Positions 1 to 5,012 of a stretch of 5,012 nucleotides of DNA are shown here, in pieces; the first letter of the stretch is position 1; each line of letters starts with the position of its first letter. Below the pieces are notes generated by a model, which was not told the origin of the DNA, did not search any database, and worked only from the letters and a program-made list of their open reading frames with translations. Where the stretch lies: assembly GCA_018064695.1 (NCBI GenBank), contig JAGHUU010000285.1, positions 1-5,012 of the forward strand, read 5' to 3'. The position numbers were made by a program, and so were the translations under genes. The DNA is from Candidatus Blautia equi (GTDB taxonomy: Bacteria; Bacillota; Clostridia; Lachnospirales; Lachnospiraceae).

Positions 1-1
1 C

Positions 2-223
2 GGTATCCCTCAGCAGGGTGCTCCAACTCGCCCTCGTATGCCTCAGCAGGGTGCTCCTTCCCGTCCTGGTATGCCTCAGCAGGGCGGCGCTCCTTCCCGT
101 CCTGGTATGCCTCAGCAGGGTGCTCCGGCTCGTCCTGGCATGCCTCAGCACAATGTACCACAGCACGGTGGTCCTGCTCGCCCGGGAATGCCTCAGCAGG
201 GTGTTCCAATGCCGCAGCCACAG
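2..223 (+). repeat. Coding tandem repeat, about 33-base unit (MPQQGAPxRPG)
   Basis: Imperfect direct repeats begin at 2, 38, 71, 107, 140 and 188, most starting atgcctcagcag. The units are 36, 33, 36, 33 and 48 bases, then a last partial one. All length differences are multiples of three, so the protein frame is kept. Units 2 to 4 are nearly identical at the DNA level, which suggests recent duplication or slippage; the 5th and 6th are more diverged. The array probably continues upstream of the window. Confidence 0.9.
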
Positions 224-490
224 GCTCAGCAGGCTCCTGCAGCCGCTTCTGTAAGCAATCAGGTCATCAGCAGCTATATGCCTGATCCTATGAGCCATGC
301 AGATTACGCCCGTTTCTATCAGATGGGCGAGGAGATCCGCTCCATCCTTCTTGGTGTACAGGAGGATGTCCGCTCTGAGATGGCAGCTGCCAATGAAGTA
401 CCTCAGGCAGTGACCTGTCCATGGTGTGGTGCTACCACCATTCCTACCGCTAACGGCACCTGCGAATACTGCGGTGGTTCCGTAAGATAA
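2..490 (+). CDS. MPQQG/RPG-repeat protein with C-terminal zinc ribbon (5'-partial)
   Basis: The frame is open from the window edge to TAA 488-490, so the true start lies upstream; the ATG at 38 is only the first Met of a repeat unit. The visible 162 residues fall into three parts. First come about six Pro/Gln/Gly/Arg-rich repeats (MPQQGAPSRPG type), certainly disordered. Next is a short, probably helical segment (YARFYQMGEEIRSILLGVQED). Last is a C-terminal CPWC-x11-CEYC pair that should bind one zinc ion as a rubredoxin-like ribbon. No membrane segment is seen in the visible part. Ribbons of this kind at the very C-terminus usually mediate protein contacts; no enzymatic role can be read. It is followed after 12 bases by the exported-protein gene at 503, so the two are very likely co-transcribed. 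I do not recognise a named family; the missing N-terminus may hold the defining domain. Confidence 0.85.
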   Translation, partial: GIPQQGAPTRPRMPQQGAPSRPGMPQQGGAPSRPGMPQQGAPARPGMPQHNVPQHGGPARPGMPQQGVPMPQPQAQQAPAAASVSNQVISSYMPDPMSHADYARFYQMGEEIRSILLGVQEDVRSEMAAANEVPQAVTCPWCGATTIPTANGTCEYCGGSVR

Positions 491-502
491 AAGGAGGCGC
501 CT

Positions 503-2026
503 ATGAAAAAGAATACTGTATCAGCAATTCTTACCGCTTCTATGCTCTCTTCCGCCTGCCTTGGCGCTATGACTGTTCAGGCAGAGGATATTCCTGTTTC
601 CCCTCTGGCCGTAGCCGTAGGTGAAGCTTATGACTGGACCTTCAGTGAGGAGTTTGATCTTCCGGTCTGCCGTGTTTCCTATCCGGCCCTCTACCTGATG
701 TACGGATGCGAGCTGGCTTTTTCAGATCTTTCCAAGACTCTGGACGACGTAAACCAGTATCACCTGAACAACGGCAATATTGCCAAAGATAACCTGACTG
801 CCTTCGTGGGCGATGCGCTCCAGTACTATACCGCAGAGGAGTGGACCCCATACTCCTGCGATGAGACCCTCTCCGTTCGAAGAGCAGATACCCATGCCAT
901 CAGCCTTGTGTTCACCACAGAAGCTTACGATGGTGCCTTCGACACCAGAAAGAGCTACTGGGCAGAAAACTATGACAGCGCCACCGGCAACCTGATCTTC
1001 TTATCCGATGTGGTTACCGATATGGACGCACTGCAGGCAGCTGTAAACGACGCCCTGATGACCGGCTATCCGGATGTTCCTTATTACAGCGAGACCGTAG
1101 TTTCCGACTACTTTGCAAATATGGACCAGATCGATATCCCATGGTCTCTGGATTACACCGGACTTACCTTCTACTTTAATGTAAACGCACTTTCCGACCT
1201 GGTGGATTACGCGCAGGTAGTATCCGTTCCGTTTGCGGATTATCCGGAGCTCTTTAATCCATACTATATGGAGACCTCTCCTGACTACTGTGCAACTCTG
1301 GACTGTGATGTTCCATACTACTATGACCTGGATTCCGACGGCGTGCAGGATTTCCTGTACATTGCGGGCGACAGAGACGAGTACGGCACATTCTCCAACC
1401 AGATCATCGACATCAACGGCGAGGACGCTGTATTTGATACCTACAGCTTTGAGATGACCCCTACCTTTGTTCACCTTGCAGACGGCAGAAATTATCTCTA
1501 CATTGAAAACCAGCTGGAGAGCGATTACAGAGAGATCGCAGTCTATGATCTGAACAACGGCACTGCTTCCTATGTGGACACCGTAGCTGCACATACCCTG
1601 GCTTATCCTGAATTTGAGGAATATGTGACCAGAGACATCATCACAGAAGTCAACTACATGCACCTGGAATCCCGCTCCAATATCTGCGGCACCCTTGGTG
1701 CTACCAGAACCTACTATCCGGATGAGAACGGTGTTCCTGTTTCCGCTGAGTCTCTGTATCATCTTCTTCCTGCCAGCCCATACACCCTTCTTAAGGATCT
1801 GGAGGCAGAGATGATCGACGCTCAGAGCTACGAAAGCCTTGGAACTATGAATCTCTACGCCGGAGCAGTCCTGTATCCATACTCCACAGATATGGAGAGC
1901 TTTATGGATTTCTACATGGAGGACGGAACCGTATGCCGTATCTCCATCGATATTTCCGGTTGGCCACAGCTTGTCAACGGCATGAATGTAGAAGAGGTCT
2001 TTGACGGCATCATTTATGCCGGATGA
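503..2026 (+). CDS. Exported DUF3298/RsiV-like domain protein
   Basis: 507 residues; ATG at 503 preceded by AGGAGG (492-497) with a 5-base spacer. A signal peptide is clear: MKKN, a hydrophobic stretch, then VQA|ED with likely cleavage after residue 27. Residues ~125-255 resemble the DUF3298/RsiV-type extracellular domain: a strand with HAISLVF, then NYDSATGNLIFLSDV (~157-170), an amphipathic helix, and LTFYFNVNAL...VSVPFADYPELF (~221-251). The family's usual GGAH-type motif is replaced by DGAFDTR. Residues 275-283 read DLDSDGVQD, a calcium-type loop, followed by beta-rich sequence with HLADGRNYLYIE (~324-335). The C-terminal ~85 residues contain YPY..D.ESF.DF and ISGWPQLVNG, which I recall as a recurring module in Lachnospiraceae homologues. 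Several Cys residues (56, 69, 119, 263, 268, 395, 478) could form disulfides. It acts outside the membrane; its role is unknown, perhaps sensing or wall-related. It is the second gene of an operon with the zinc-ribbon protein. Confidence 0.85.
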   Translation: MKKNTVSAILTASMLSSACLGAMTVQAEDIPVSPLAVAVGEAYDWTFSEEFDLPVCRVSYPALYLMYGCELAFSDLSKTLDDVNQYHLNNGNIAKDNLTAFVGDALQYYTAEEWTPYSCDETLSVRRADTHAISLVFTTEAYDGAFDTRKSYWAENYDSATGNLIFLSDVVTDMDALQAAVNDALMTGYPDVPYYSETVVSDYFANMDQIDIPWSLDYTGLTFYFNVNALSDLVDYAQVVSVPFADYPELFNPYYMETSPDYCATLDCDVPYYYDLDSDGVQDFLYIAGDRDEYGTFSNQIIDINGEDAVFDTYSFEMTPTFVHLADGRNYLYIENQLESDYREIAVYDLNNGTASYVDTVAAHTLAYPEFEEYVTRDIITEVNYMHLESRSNICGTLGATRTYYPDENGVPVSAESLYHLLPASPYTLLKDLEAEMIDAQSYESLGTMNLYAGAVLYPYSTDMESFMDFYMEDGTVCRISIDISGWPQLVNGMNVEEVFDGIIYAG

Positions 2027-2056
2027 TCTTCGGATCTGACCGTATAAAGCACTTTT

Positions 2057-2089
2057 CCCCGGGCATCAGAGGATGCTCCGGGGATTTTT
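2057..2089 (+). terminator. Rho-independent terminator of the zinc-ribbon/exported-protein operon
   Basis: CCCCGG (2057-2062) pairs with CCGGGG (2078-2083) and GCATC (2063-2067) with GATGC (2072-2076). There is a single bulged T at 2077 and a 4-base AGAG loop. It is followed by ATTTTT. It lies 30 bases after the stop codon at 2026 and separates this operon from the xylanase-like gene. Confidence 0.9.
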
Positions 2090-2155
2090 CATTCCGTGAC
2101 AAAACATAGAAAACACAAGATAAATTTATGATAGCCTGAGAATTGCGGTACAGGG

Positions 2156-2161
2156 TATAAT
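2156..2161 (+). promoter_or_regulatory. Probable sigma-A -10 box for the GH10 gene
   Basis: A perfect TATAAT sits 29 bases before the ATG at 2191, directly followed by a T-rich start region, and lies between the upstream terminator and this gene. No good TTGACA is found 16-18 bases upstream (the sequence there is near tagcctg). TTGCGG at 2143-2148 is too close to serve as a -35 box. No convincing CcpA (cre) or other operator was found. A weak -35 would fit activator dependence, but this is inference. Confidence 0.5.
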
Positions 2162-2190
2162 TTTTTTATCTAATTTAAAGGAGGCTTCCC

Positions 2191-3450
2191 ATGAGCAATT
2201 ATGAGCATAGAAAAGCAACACAGAAGATTCAGTTCGTAAACGAAAACGGACAGGTGCTTGCCAATACCGATGTACAGATGAAACTTGTAAATCATGAATT
2301 CCTTTTTGGATGCGGCGCTTTTGATTCCCTTCCTGCCACCTCTTCAGAGGATCTTGGAAATGTGGACTTCTATCAGGATAAGGTGGTTTCGAAAAAAGAA
2401 TTTTACATAGATCGCGTGAATAAATTCCTGGATGTATTCAACTACGGTACCATCCCATTCTACTGGGGCGGTTTTGAGCCGCAGGAGGGCGAGCCTCTTA
2501 CCGACAGCCGTATGCGCGCTGCCAAGTACCTTCAGGAGCATGGTGTACGTGTTAAAGGACACCCACTCTGCTGGCATACCGCCTGCGCTAACTGGCTGAT
2601 GGAGTATGATAACGCAACCATCCTTCAGAAGCAGCTGGACCGTATCCACAGAGATGTAACGAAATTCCGCGGCGTAGTTGATATGTGGGACGTCATCAAT
2701 GAAGTAGTTATCATGCCTGTATACGATCGCTATGACAACGCCATCACCCGTATCTGTAAAGATCTGGGCCGTGTACGCCTGGTAAAAGAGGTCTTTGACG
2801 CAGCCAAAGCCGCTAACCCGGATGCCACCCTTCTGATCAACGATTTCAACTTATCCGAGAGCTACAGAATCCTCATCGACGGATGTCTGAACGCAGGCGT
2901 TCCAATCTCCGCAATCGGTATCCAGACCCACCAGCATCAGGGCTACAGAGGCCGCGAGTGGCTTGAGGATGTTCTGGACCGCTTCTCCTTCTTTGGTCTG
3001 CCTCTGCATTTCACCGAGAACACTCTTGTTTCCGGTGAGATCATGCCTGCACACATCGTGGATCTGAACGATTATCAGGTAGACGAATGGCCAAGCACCC
3101 CTGAGGGCGAGGAGAGACAGCGTCAGGAGTGGCGTGAGATGTATGAGATCCTCTTCGAGCATCCGCTTGTTGAGGCTGTCACCGGATGGGATTTTGCCGA
3201 CGGCGCATGGCTTCATGCTCCAAGCGGCCTGATCCGCGAGGACAACTCTCCTAAGCCATCCTACTTTGAGGTGAAGAAGCTTGCCCATGAGGAATGGCAC
3301 ACCGAGGGAACCCTTCATACCGATGAGAACGGTGTTGCAGAGCTCGCCGGCTTCCGCGGAGACTACCTCATCACTGCCGAGGGCAAGACCGCTCAGTTCA
3401 AGCTCACCAAACAGACTACCGACGGAACCATTCAGATCGTAGTTAAATAA
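2191..3450 (+). CDS. Cytosolic GH10 endo-1,4-beta-xylanase-like glycoside hydrolase
   Basis: 419 residues; start chosen by AAAGGAGG (2177-2184), 6-base spacer. No signal peptide, so intracellular; substrates would be imported xylo-oligosaccharides or similar glycans. GH10 landmarks: GHPLCWH (123-129); WDVINE (166-171) with E171 as likely acid/base; INDFN (216-220); IGIQTHQHQG (242-251); HFTEN (273-277) with E276 as likely nucleophile; TGWDFADGAW (331-340). The length fits a one-domain GH10. The N-terminal segment (~11-45) looks like a small beta region. The C-terminal ~45 residues (TDENGVAELAGFRGDY) resemble the beta-sandwich tail of plant GH10 xylanases. The usual ENxMKW substrate-binding motif after the second strand is missing: FNYGTIPFYWGGFEPQEG (83-100) takes its place, about two residues shorter. 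Fold and mechanism are therefore confident, xylan specificity less so. It is monocistronic, with its own promoter and terminator. Confidence 0.9.
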   Translation: MSNYEHRKATQKIQFVNENGQVLANTDVQMKLVNHEFLFGCGAFDSLPATSSEDLGNVDFYQDKVVSKKEFYIDRVNKFLDVFNYGTIPFYWGGFEPQEGEPLTDSRMRAAKYLQEHGVRVKGHPLCWHTACANWLMEYDNATILQKQLDRIHRDVTKFRGVVDMWDVINEVVIMPVYDRYDNAITRICKDLGRVRLVKEVFDAAKAANPDATLLINDFNLSESYRILIDGCLNAGVPISAIGIQTHQHQGYRGREWLEDVLDRFSFFGLPLHFTENTLVSGEIMPAHIVDLNDYQVDEWPSTPEGEERQRQEWREMYEILFEHPLVEAVTGWDFADGAWLHAPSGLIREDNSPKPSYFEVKKLAHEEWHTEGTLHTDENGVAELAGFRGDYLITAEGKTAQFKLTKQTTDGTIQIVVK

Positions 3451-3468
3451 TCAGCATTCACGCAAAAC

Positions 3469-3494
3469 AGTTGGGACTTTTAGTTGTCCCAGCT
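3469..3494 (+). other. Small hairpin upstream of the GH10 terminator
   Basis: AGTTGGGAC (3469-3477) pairs with GTCCCAGCT (3486-3494) as a 9-bp stem with one G-U pair and an 8-base loop (ttttagtt). No T-run follows, so it is not a terminator alone. It may protect the 3' end of the GH10 mRNA or assist the adjacent terminator. Confidence 0.6.
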
Positions 3495-3495
3495 C

Positions 3496-3548
3496 AGAGT
3501 GTCGACAAAGTCCTTTTTTATATTGAGCTTTGTCGGCACTCTTTTTTT
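3496..3548 (+). terminator. Strong terminator after the GH10 gene
   Basis: AGAGTGTCGACAAAG (3496-3510) pairs with CTTTGTCGGCACTCT (3528-3542): 15 bp with one G-U pair. The 17-base loop is T-rich. A run of T follows (3543-3548). It begins 45 bases after the stop codon at 3450. Confidence 0.9.
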
Positions 3549-3703
3549 ATTTCTATTTATGTAAGTTGCTTAAGCTACAGCTCAGATCTGCTCCGTTAAC
3601 GTACGCTAGCCTTGACATTATACCCGATGGCGAAGCATTGCTTATTGTGTCGAATAATGAAAAATGGTGTCGAAATAGGAGATATTAACACTTTAAAATG
3701 TAG
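3549..3703. other. Gene-free stretch with palindrome cluster and a short open frame
   Basis: No intact gene is seen between the GH10 terminator and the restriction remnant. 3568-3610 is unusually rich in 6- and 8-base palindromes (GCTTAAGC, CAGATCTG, CGTTAACG, CGTACG, GCTAGC). A frame in the same phase as the following HsdS-like fragment is open to TAA 3686-3688 and reads SLDIIPDGEALLIVSN near 3608-3655. It may be a further HsdS remnant, but it matches nothing I can name. A second stop follows at 3701. Confidence 0.5.
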
Positions 3704-3860
3704 AAGTTAAATAGAAGAATGGAAATGGATGATACATATATATTAAACCAGCGAGTTGCACTTTTAAGATCAACGGGTAAACGAGGAATAGAGTATCCTT
3801 TTATTTCATTGCTGACTAATAGTAAAGATTTCGTTGGTGATTTAAGAAGTCGTGCTACTA
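3704..3860 (+). pseudogene. hsdS: Fragment of a type I restriction specificity subunit (HsdS-like)
   Basis: The frame starting after the TAG at 3701 reads DDTYILNQRVALLRS, then YPFISLLTNSKDFVGDLRSRAT. This pattern is typical of the end of a target-recognition domain in type I HsdS proteins: a strand with LNQRVALLR, then a Tyr/Leu-rich helix, then a short segment before the (T)G(T)..NIS motif. In an intact system HsdS recognises the DNA sequence for the HsdM/HsdR complex. Here only ~50 of the usual ~400 residues remain. The frame is blocked upstream by stops at 3686 and 3701. Downstream it runs out of phase into the HsdR remnant and stops at 3956-3958. AT-rich composition differs from the GH10 gene. 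The identification rests on motif memory over a short stretch, so moderate confidence. Confidence 0.55.
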
Positions 3861-4239
3861 TAATGGACATATCTCAAATGAAGAGGTTATTAAGGAACTG
3901 CTCAAGGCAGCTCAGGAAGTTACCACCTGGCTTCAGCAGGGCCAAAAACTGGGATTAACGCAGGAGGAACTGGCATTCTATGATGCTTTGACGAAACCAG
4001 AGAACATAAAGGATTTCTACGAGAACGATCAGCTGCTTGCCCTTACACGAGAGCTGACGGAGATGCTTAGAAAGAACAGAACCATCGACTGGCAGAAGAA
4101 GGAAACTGCCCGTGCATCCATGCGCAAGATGGTTAAACGACTCCTGAAAAAGTATGATTATCCACCGGAATCTTATGAGTCTGCAATAGCGGTTGTTATC
4201 AGCCAGTGCGAGCTATGGATGGATAATGTTGGGGCATAA
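3841..4239 (+). pseudogene. hsdR: C-terminal remnant of type I restriction endonuclease subunit HsdR
   Basis: This frame opens after TGA 3838-3840 and ends at TAA 4237-4239. From about 3856 it reads YYNGHISNEEVIKELLK, then LTQEELAFYDALT, ENDQLLALTRELTEMLRKN, TIDWQKKETARASMRKMVKR and LLKKYDYPPESYESA. This is the helical C-terminal domain of HsdR (DUF3387-type), which contacts the methylase/specificity core. An intact HsdR is ~800-1100 residues, with a PD-(D/E)XK nuclease and an SF2 translocase motor; all of that is missing. There is no start codon or ribosome-binding site at its beginning, and the first in-frame ATG (3988) is inside the domain. The C-terminus and stop look undamaged, so the loss is a 5' deletion whose junction with the HsdS-like fragment is near 3840-3860. 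Likely non-functional. Confidence 0.8.
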
Positions 4240-4306
4240 TACCATTATATCGGTTGATCCGGGCACACCCCTGTTAAACAATAATCGTGAACAATATGCT
4301 GGTAAT

Positions 4307-4340
4307 AAAGCTCCCGGAGTTATCCGGGAGCTTTGTTTGT
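4307..4340 (+). terminator. Terminator after the hsdR remnant
   Basis: AAAGCTCCCGG (4307-4317) pairs perfectly with CCGGGAGCTTT (4324-4334), 11 bp, loop AGTTAT, followed by GTTTGT. It is probably the original terminator of the restriction operon. The stem is symmetric, but no T-run is present for the minus strand. Confidence 0.8.
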
Positions 4341-4356
4341 CAGGGGAGTTTCTGAT

Positions 4357-4385
4357 AAAAAAGCGGGAAGCTCATCGCTTCCCGC
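4357..4385 (-). terminator. Terminator of the minus-strand transposase-like gene
   Basis: On the minus strand GCGGGAAGC (4385-4377) pairs perfectly with GCTTCCCGC (4371-4363), 9 bp with a 5-base loop. It is followed by six T (complement of AAAAAA 4362-4357). It lies ~50 bases beyond the stop codon of the minus-strand gene, back to back with the plus-strand terminator at 4307-4340. Confidence 0.85.
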
Positions 4386-4436
4386 CAAATCTGTTTCTAT
4401 AATTTTGTTCTCGCCGTTTGGGGCATGGTCATATTT

Positions 4437-5012
4437 TTATTTATTCTGCAGCTGAAGTACTTCCTCCAGAATGGTCTGATTATCTTTGTCGAGGCCAATC
4501 CGGGTTATCAGGTCGCAGATTTTTTGTACGTATTCTACCGGTTTCTCAACATCGGAAGCGATCTTTGATATGGAATAGTTCTTTCGCATCTTAATCAAAA
4601 TAAGATCATTAGATTCTTCACTTCTTCCTTCTACTCTTCCTTCTATTCTTCCTGCATCTTTCTCCCGATCCAAAATGTCTCCAAATGTCATGTAATCTCC
4701 CTCCAGTGCTGGGTTCTTTCTTATCACTTCTACATAGGAATTCATCTGCTCTGTAGCTTCATCTACCACGTTTTGAGCATGGCTGTCTTCTATGTATCGT
4801 AACATATTTTTGATTGACTGACTACCGCCTATTTTTCCTTTAGTGTAGAAGTAAATATAGGTAAGACCATCTTCGTATTCCAGATCCGTGGATTCTTTAC
4901 AGCTATTTCGGAAGGTGTACATAACTCTATCTTCACCGAAGATATCAAAATTGGTTATGGTGATGACATACAGGTTCGGAATCCTGGAGAAGTCTTTCAA
5001 ACCGGATTTCAC
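4437..5012 (-). CDS. Rpn-family / PD-(D/E)XK nuclease family transposase-like protein (5'-partial)
   Basis: 191 C-terminal residues are visible; the frame is open to the window edge. The GTG at 5010-5012 is probably an internal Val, not the start. The segment LYVITITNFDIFGEDRVMYTFRNSC (14-38 of the visible part), TKGKIGGSQSIKNMLRYIEDS (58-77) and YMTFGDILDRE (107-117) are characteristic of the Rpn/PDDEXK transposase-like family common in Lachnospiraceae. After this comes the usual charged tail with GRxEGR repeats (121-130). A helix-turn-helix-like end follows (NYSISKIASDVEKPVEYVQKI). The N-terminal part with most of the nuclease active site is outside the window, so catalytic integrity cannot be judged. 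Rpn proteins are linked to DNA cleavage, recombination and in some cases phage defence; the role here is inferred from family only. It is convergent with the hsdR remnant. Stop TAA at 4439-4437. Confidence 0.85.
   Translation of the reverse strand: MKSGLKDFSRIPNLYVITITNFDIFGEDRVMYTFRNSCKESTDLEYEDGLTYIYFYTKGKIGGSQSIKNMLRYIEDSHAQNVVDEATEQMNSYVEVIRKNPALEGDYMTFGDILDREKDAGRIEGRVEGRSEESNDLILIKMRKNYSISKIASDVEKPVEYVQKICDLITRIGLDKDNQTILEEVLQLQNK
4624..4659 (-). repeat. 12-base coding tandem repeat in the transposase-like gene
   Basis: Plus-strand copies cttccttctact (4624-4635), cttccttctatt (4636-4647) and the diverged cttcctgcatct (4648-4659) follow each other with a 12-base period. On the coding strand they give the EGR/GR(I/V)E repeats. 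Expansion and contraction of this Gly/Arg/Glu segment are typical of the family. Confidence 0.75.

Noticed and set aside
18..254. 78-codon frame MLQLALVCLSR... overlapping the repeat region
   Set aside because: It is the out-of-phase reading of the MPQQG repeats; the other phase is open from the window edge and ends in a zinc ribbon next to an operon partner.
545..562. Lipobox (SSAC, residues 16-19) making the exported protein a lipoprotein
   Set aside because: The -3 position is Ser, and the hydrophobic segment continues past Cys19 to a good VQA|ED signal-peptidase I site; a lipoprotein is possible but less likely.
1001..1762. 253-codon open frame on the minus strand, opposite the exported-protein gene
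   Set aside because: No ribosome-binding site or family motif. The plus-strand frame has signal peptide, domain features and RBS; the antisense frame is a by-product of its codon use.
2851..3318. 155-codon minus-strand open frame inside the GH10 gene
   Set aside because: Lies wholly opposite conserved GH10 sequence, with no start signals of its own.
3612..3617. TTGACA as a -35 promoter box
   Set aside because: No acceptable -10 box lies 16-19 bases downstream and no intact gene follows.
3719..3958. An intact 79-residue gene
   Set aside because: Only the first ~45 residues resemble HsdS. The rest is the wrong phase of the HsdR remnant, so it is a fragment, not a gene.
3988..4239. A separate 83-residue protein starting at ATG 3988
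   Set aside because: The same frame upstream of this ATG continues the HsdR C-terminal domain, and there is no ribosome-binding site at the right distance; it is part of the remnant.
4193..4402. 69-codon plus-strand frame across the intergenic region
   Set aside because: It overlaps the hsdR remnant and runs through two hairpin terminators; no ribosome-binding site or recognisable product.

Overview
The window looks like chromosomal DNA of a gut-type Firmicute, most likely Lachnospiraceae. This is an inference from strong AAAGGAGG-type Shine-Dalgarno sites, compact genes closed by GC-rich hairpin/T-run terminators, a cytosolic GH10 glycoside hydrolase, a secreted DUF3298/RsiV-like protein and a PD-(D/E)XK (Rpn-type) transposase-like protein. 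No marker gene is present to fix the genus.

Left part (1-2089, + strand): a two-gene operon. The first gene enters from outside the window. It encodes a low-complexity MPQQG/RPG-repeat region, a short helical segment and a C-terminal CXXC...CXXC zinc ribbon. Its stop codon is followed directly by the ribosome-binding site of a 507-residue exported protein with a DUF3298/RsiV-like region, a DxDxDGxxD calcium-type loop and a conserved-looking C-terminal module. A strong terminator (2057-2089) ends the operon.

Middle (2090-3548, + strand): a single-gene unit with a consensus -10 box, a very good ribosome-binding site and a 419-residue GH10 xylanase-like enzyme without signal peptide. Its two catalytic glutamates are in place, but the loop that normally carries the conserved ENxMK motif is altered. 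The enzyme core is flanked by beta-type N- and C-terminal segments resembling those of plant GH10 enzymes. Two tandem hairpins follow, the second being a long terminator.

Right part (3549-4340, + strand): a degraded region. It starts with a 43-base stretch unusually dense in 6- and 8-base palindromes, followed by a short open stretch of unknown origin. Next comes a fragment that reads like a type I restriction specificity subunit (HsdS), joined out of frame to the last ~125 residues of a type I restriction subunit (HsdR). The HsdR remnant ends at a normal stop and terminator. This is best explained as the scar of a type I restriction-modification locus.

Far right (4357-5012, - strand): the C-terminal 191 residues of an Rpn/PDDEXK-type transposase-like protein, convergent with the restriction remnant and ended by its own minus-strand terminator. 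The restriction scar and the transposase-like gene suggest an accessory or mobile edge next to an otherwise ordinary housekeeping and carbohydrate region. I do not see a complete new defence or other novel system. The most unusual points are the palindrome cluster, the HsdS/HsdR junction and the divergent GH10 active-site loop.
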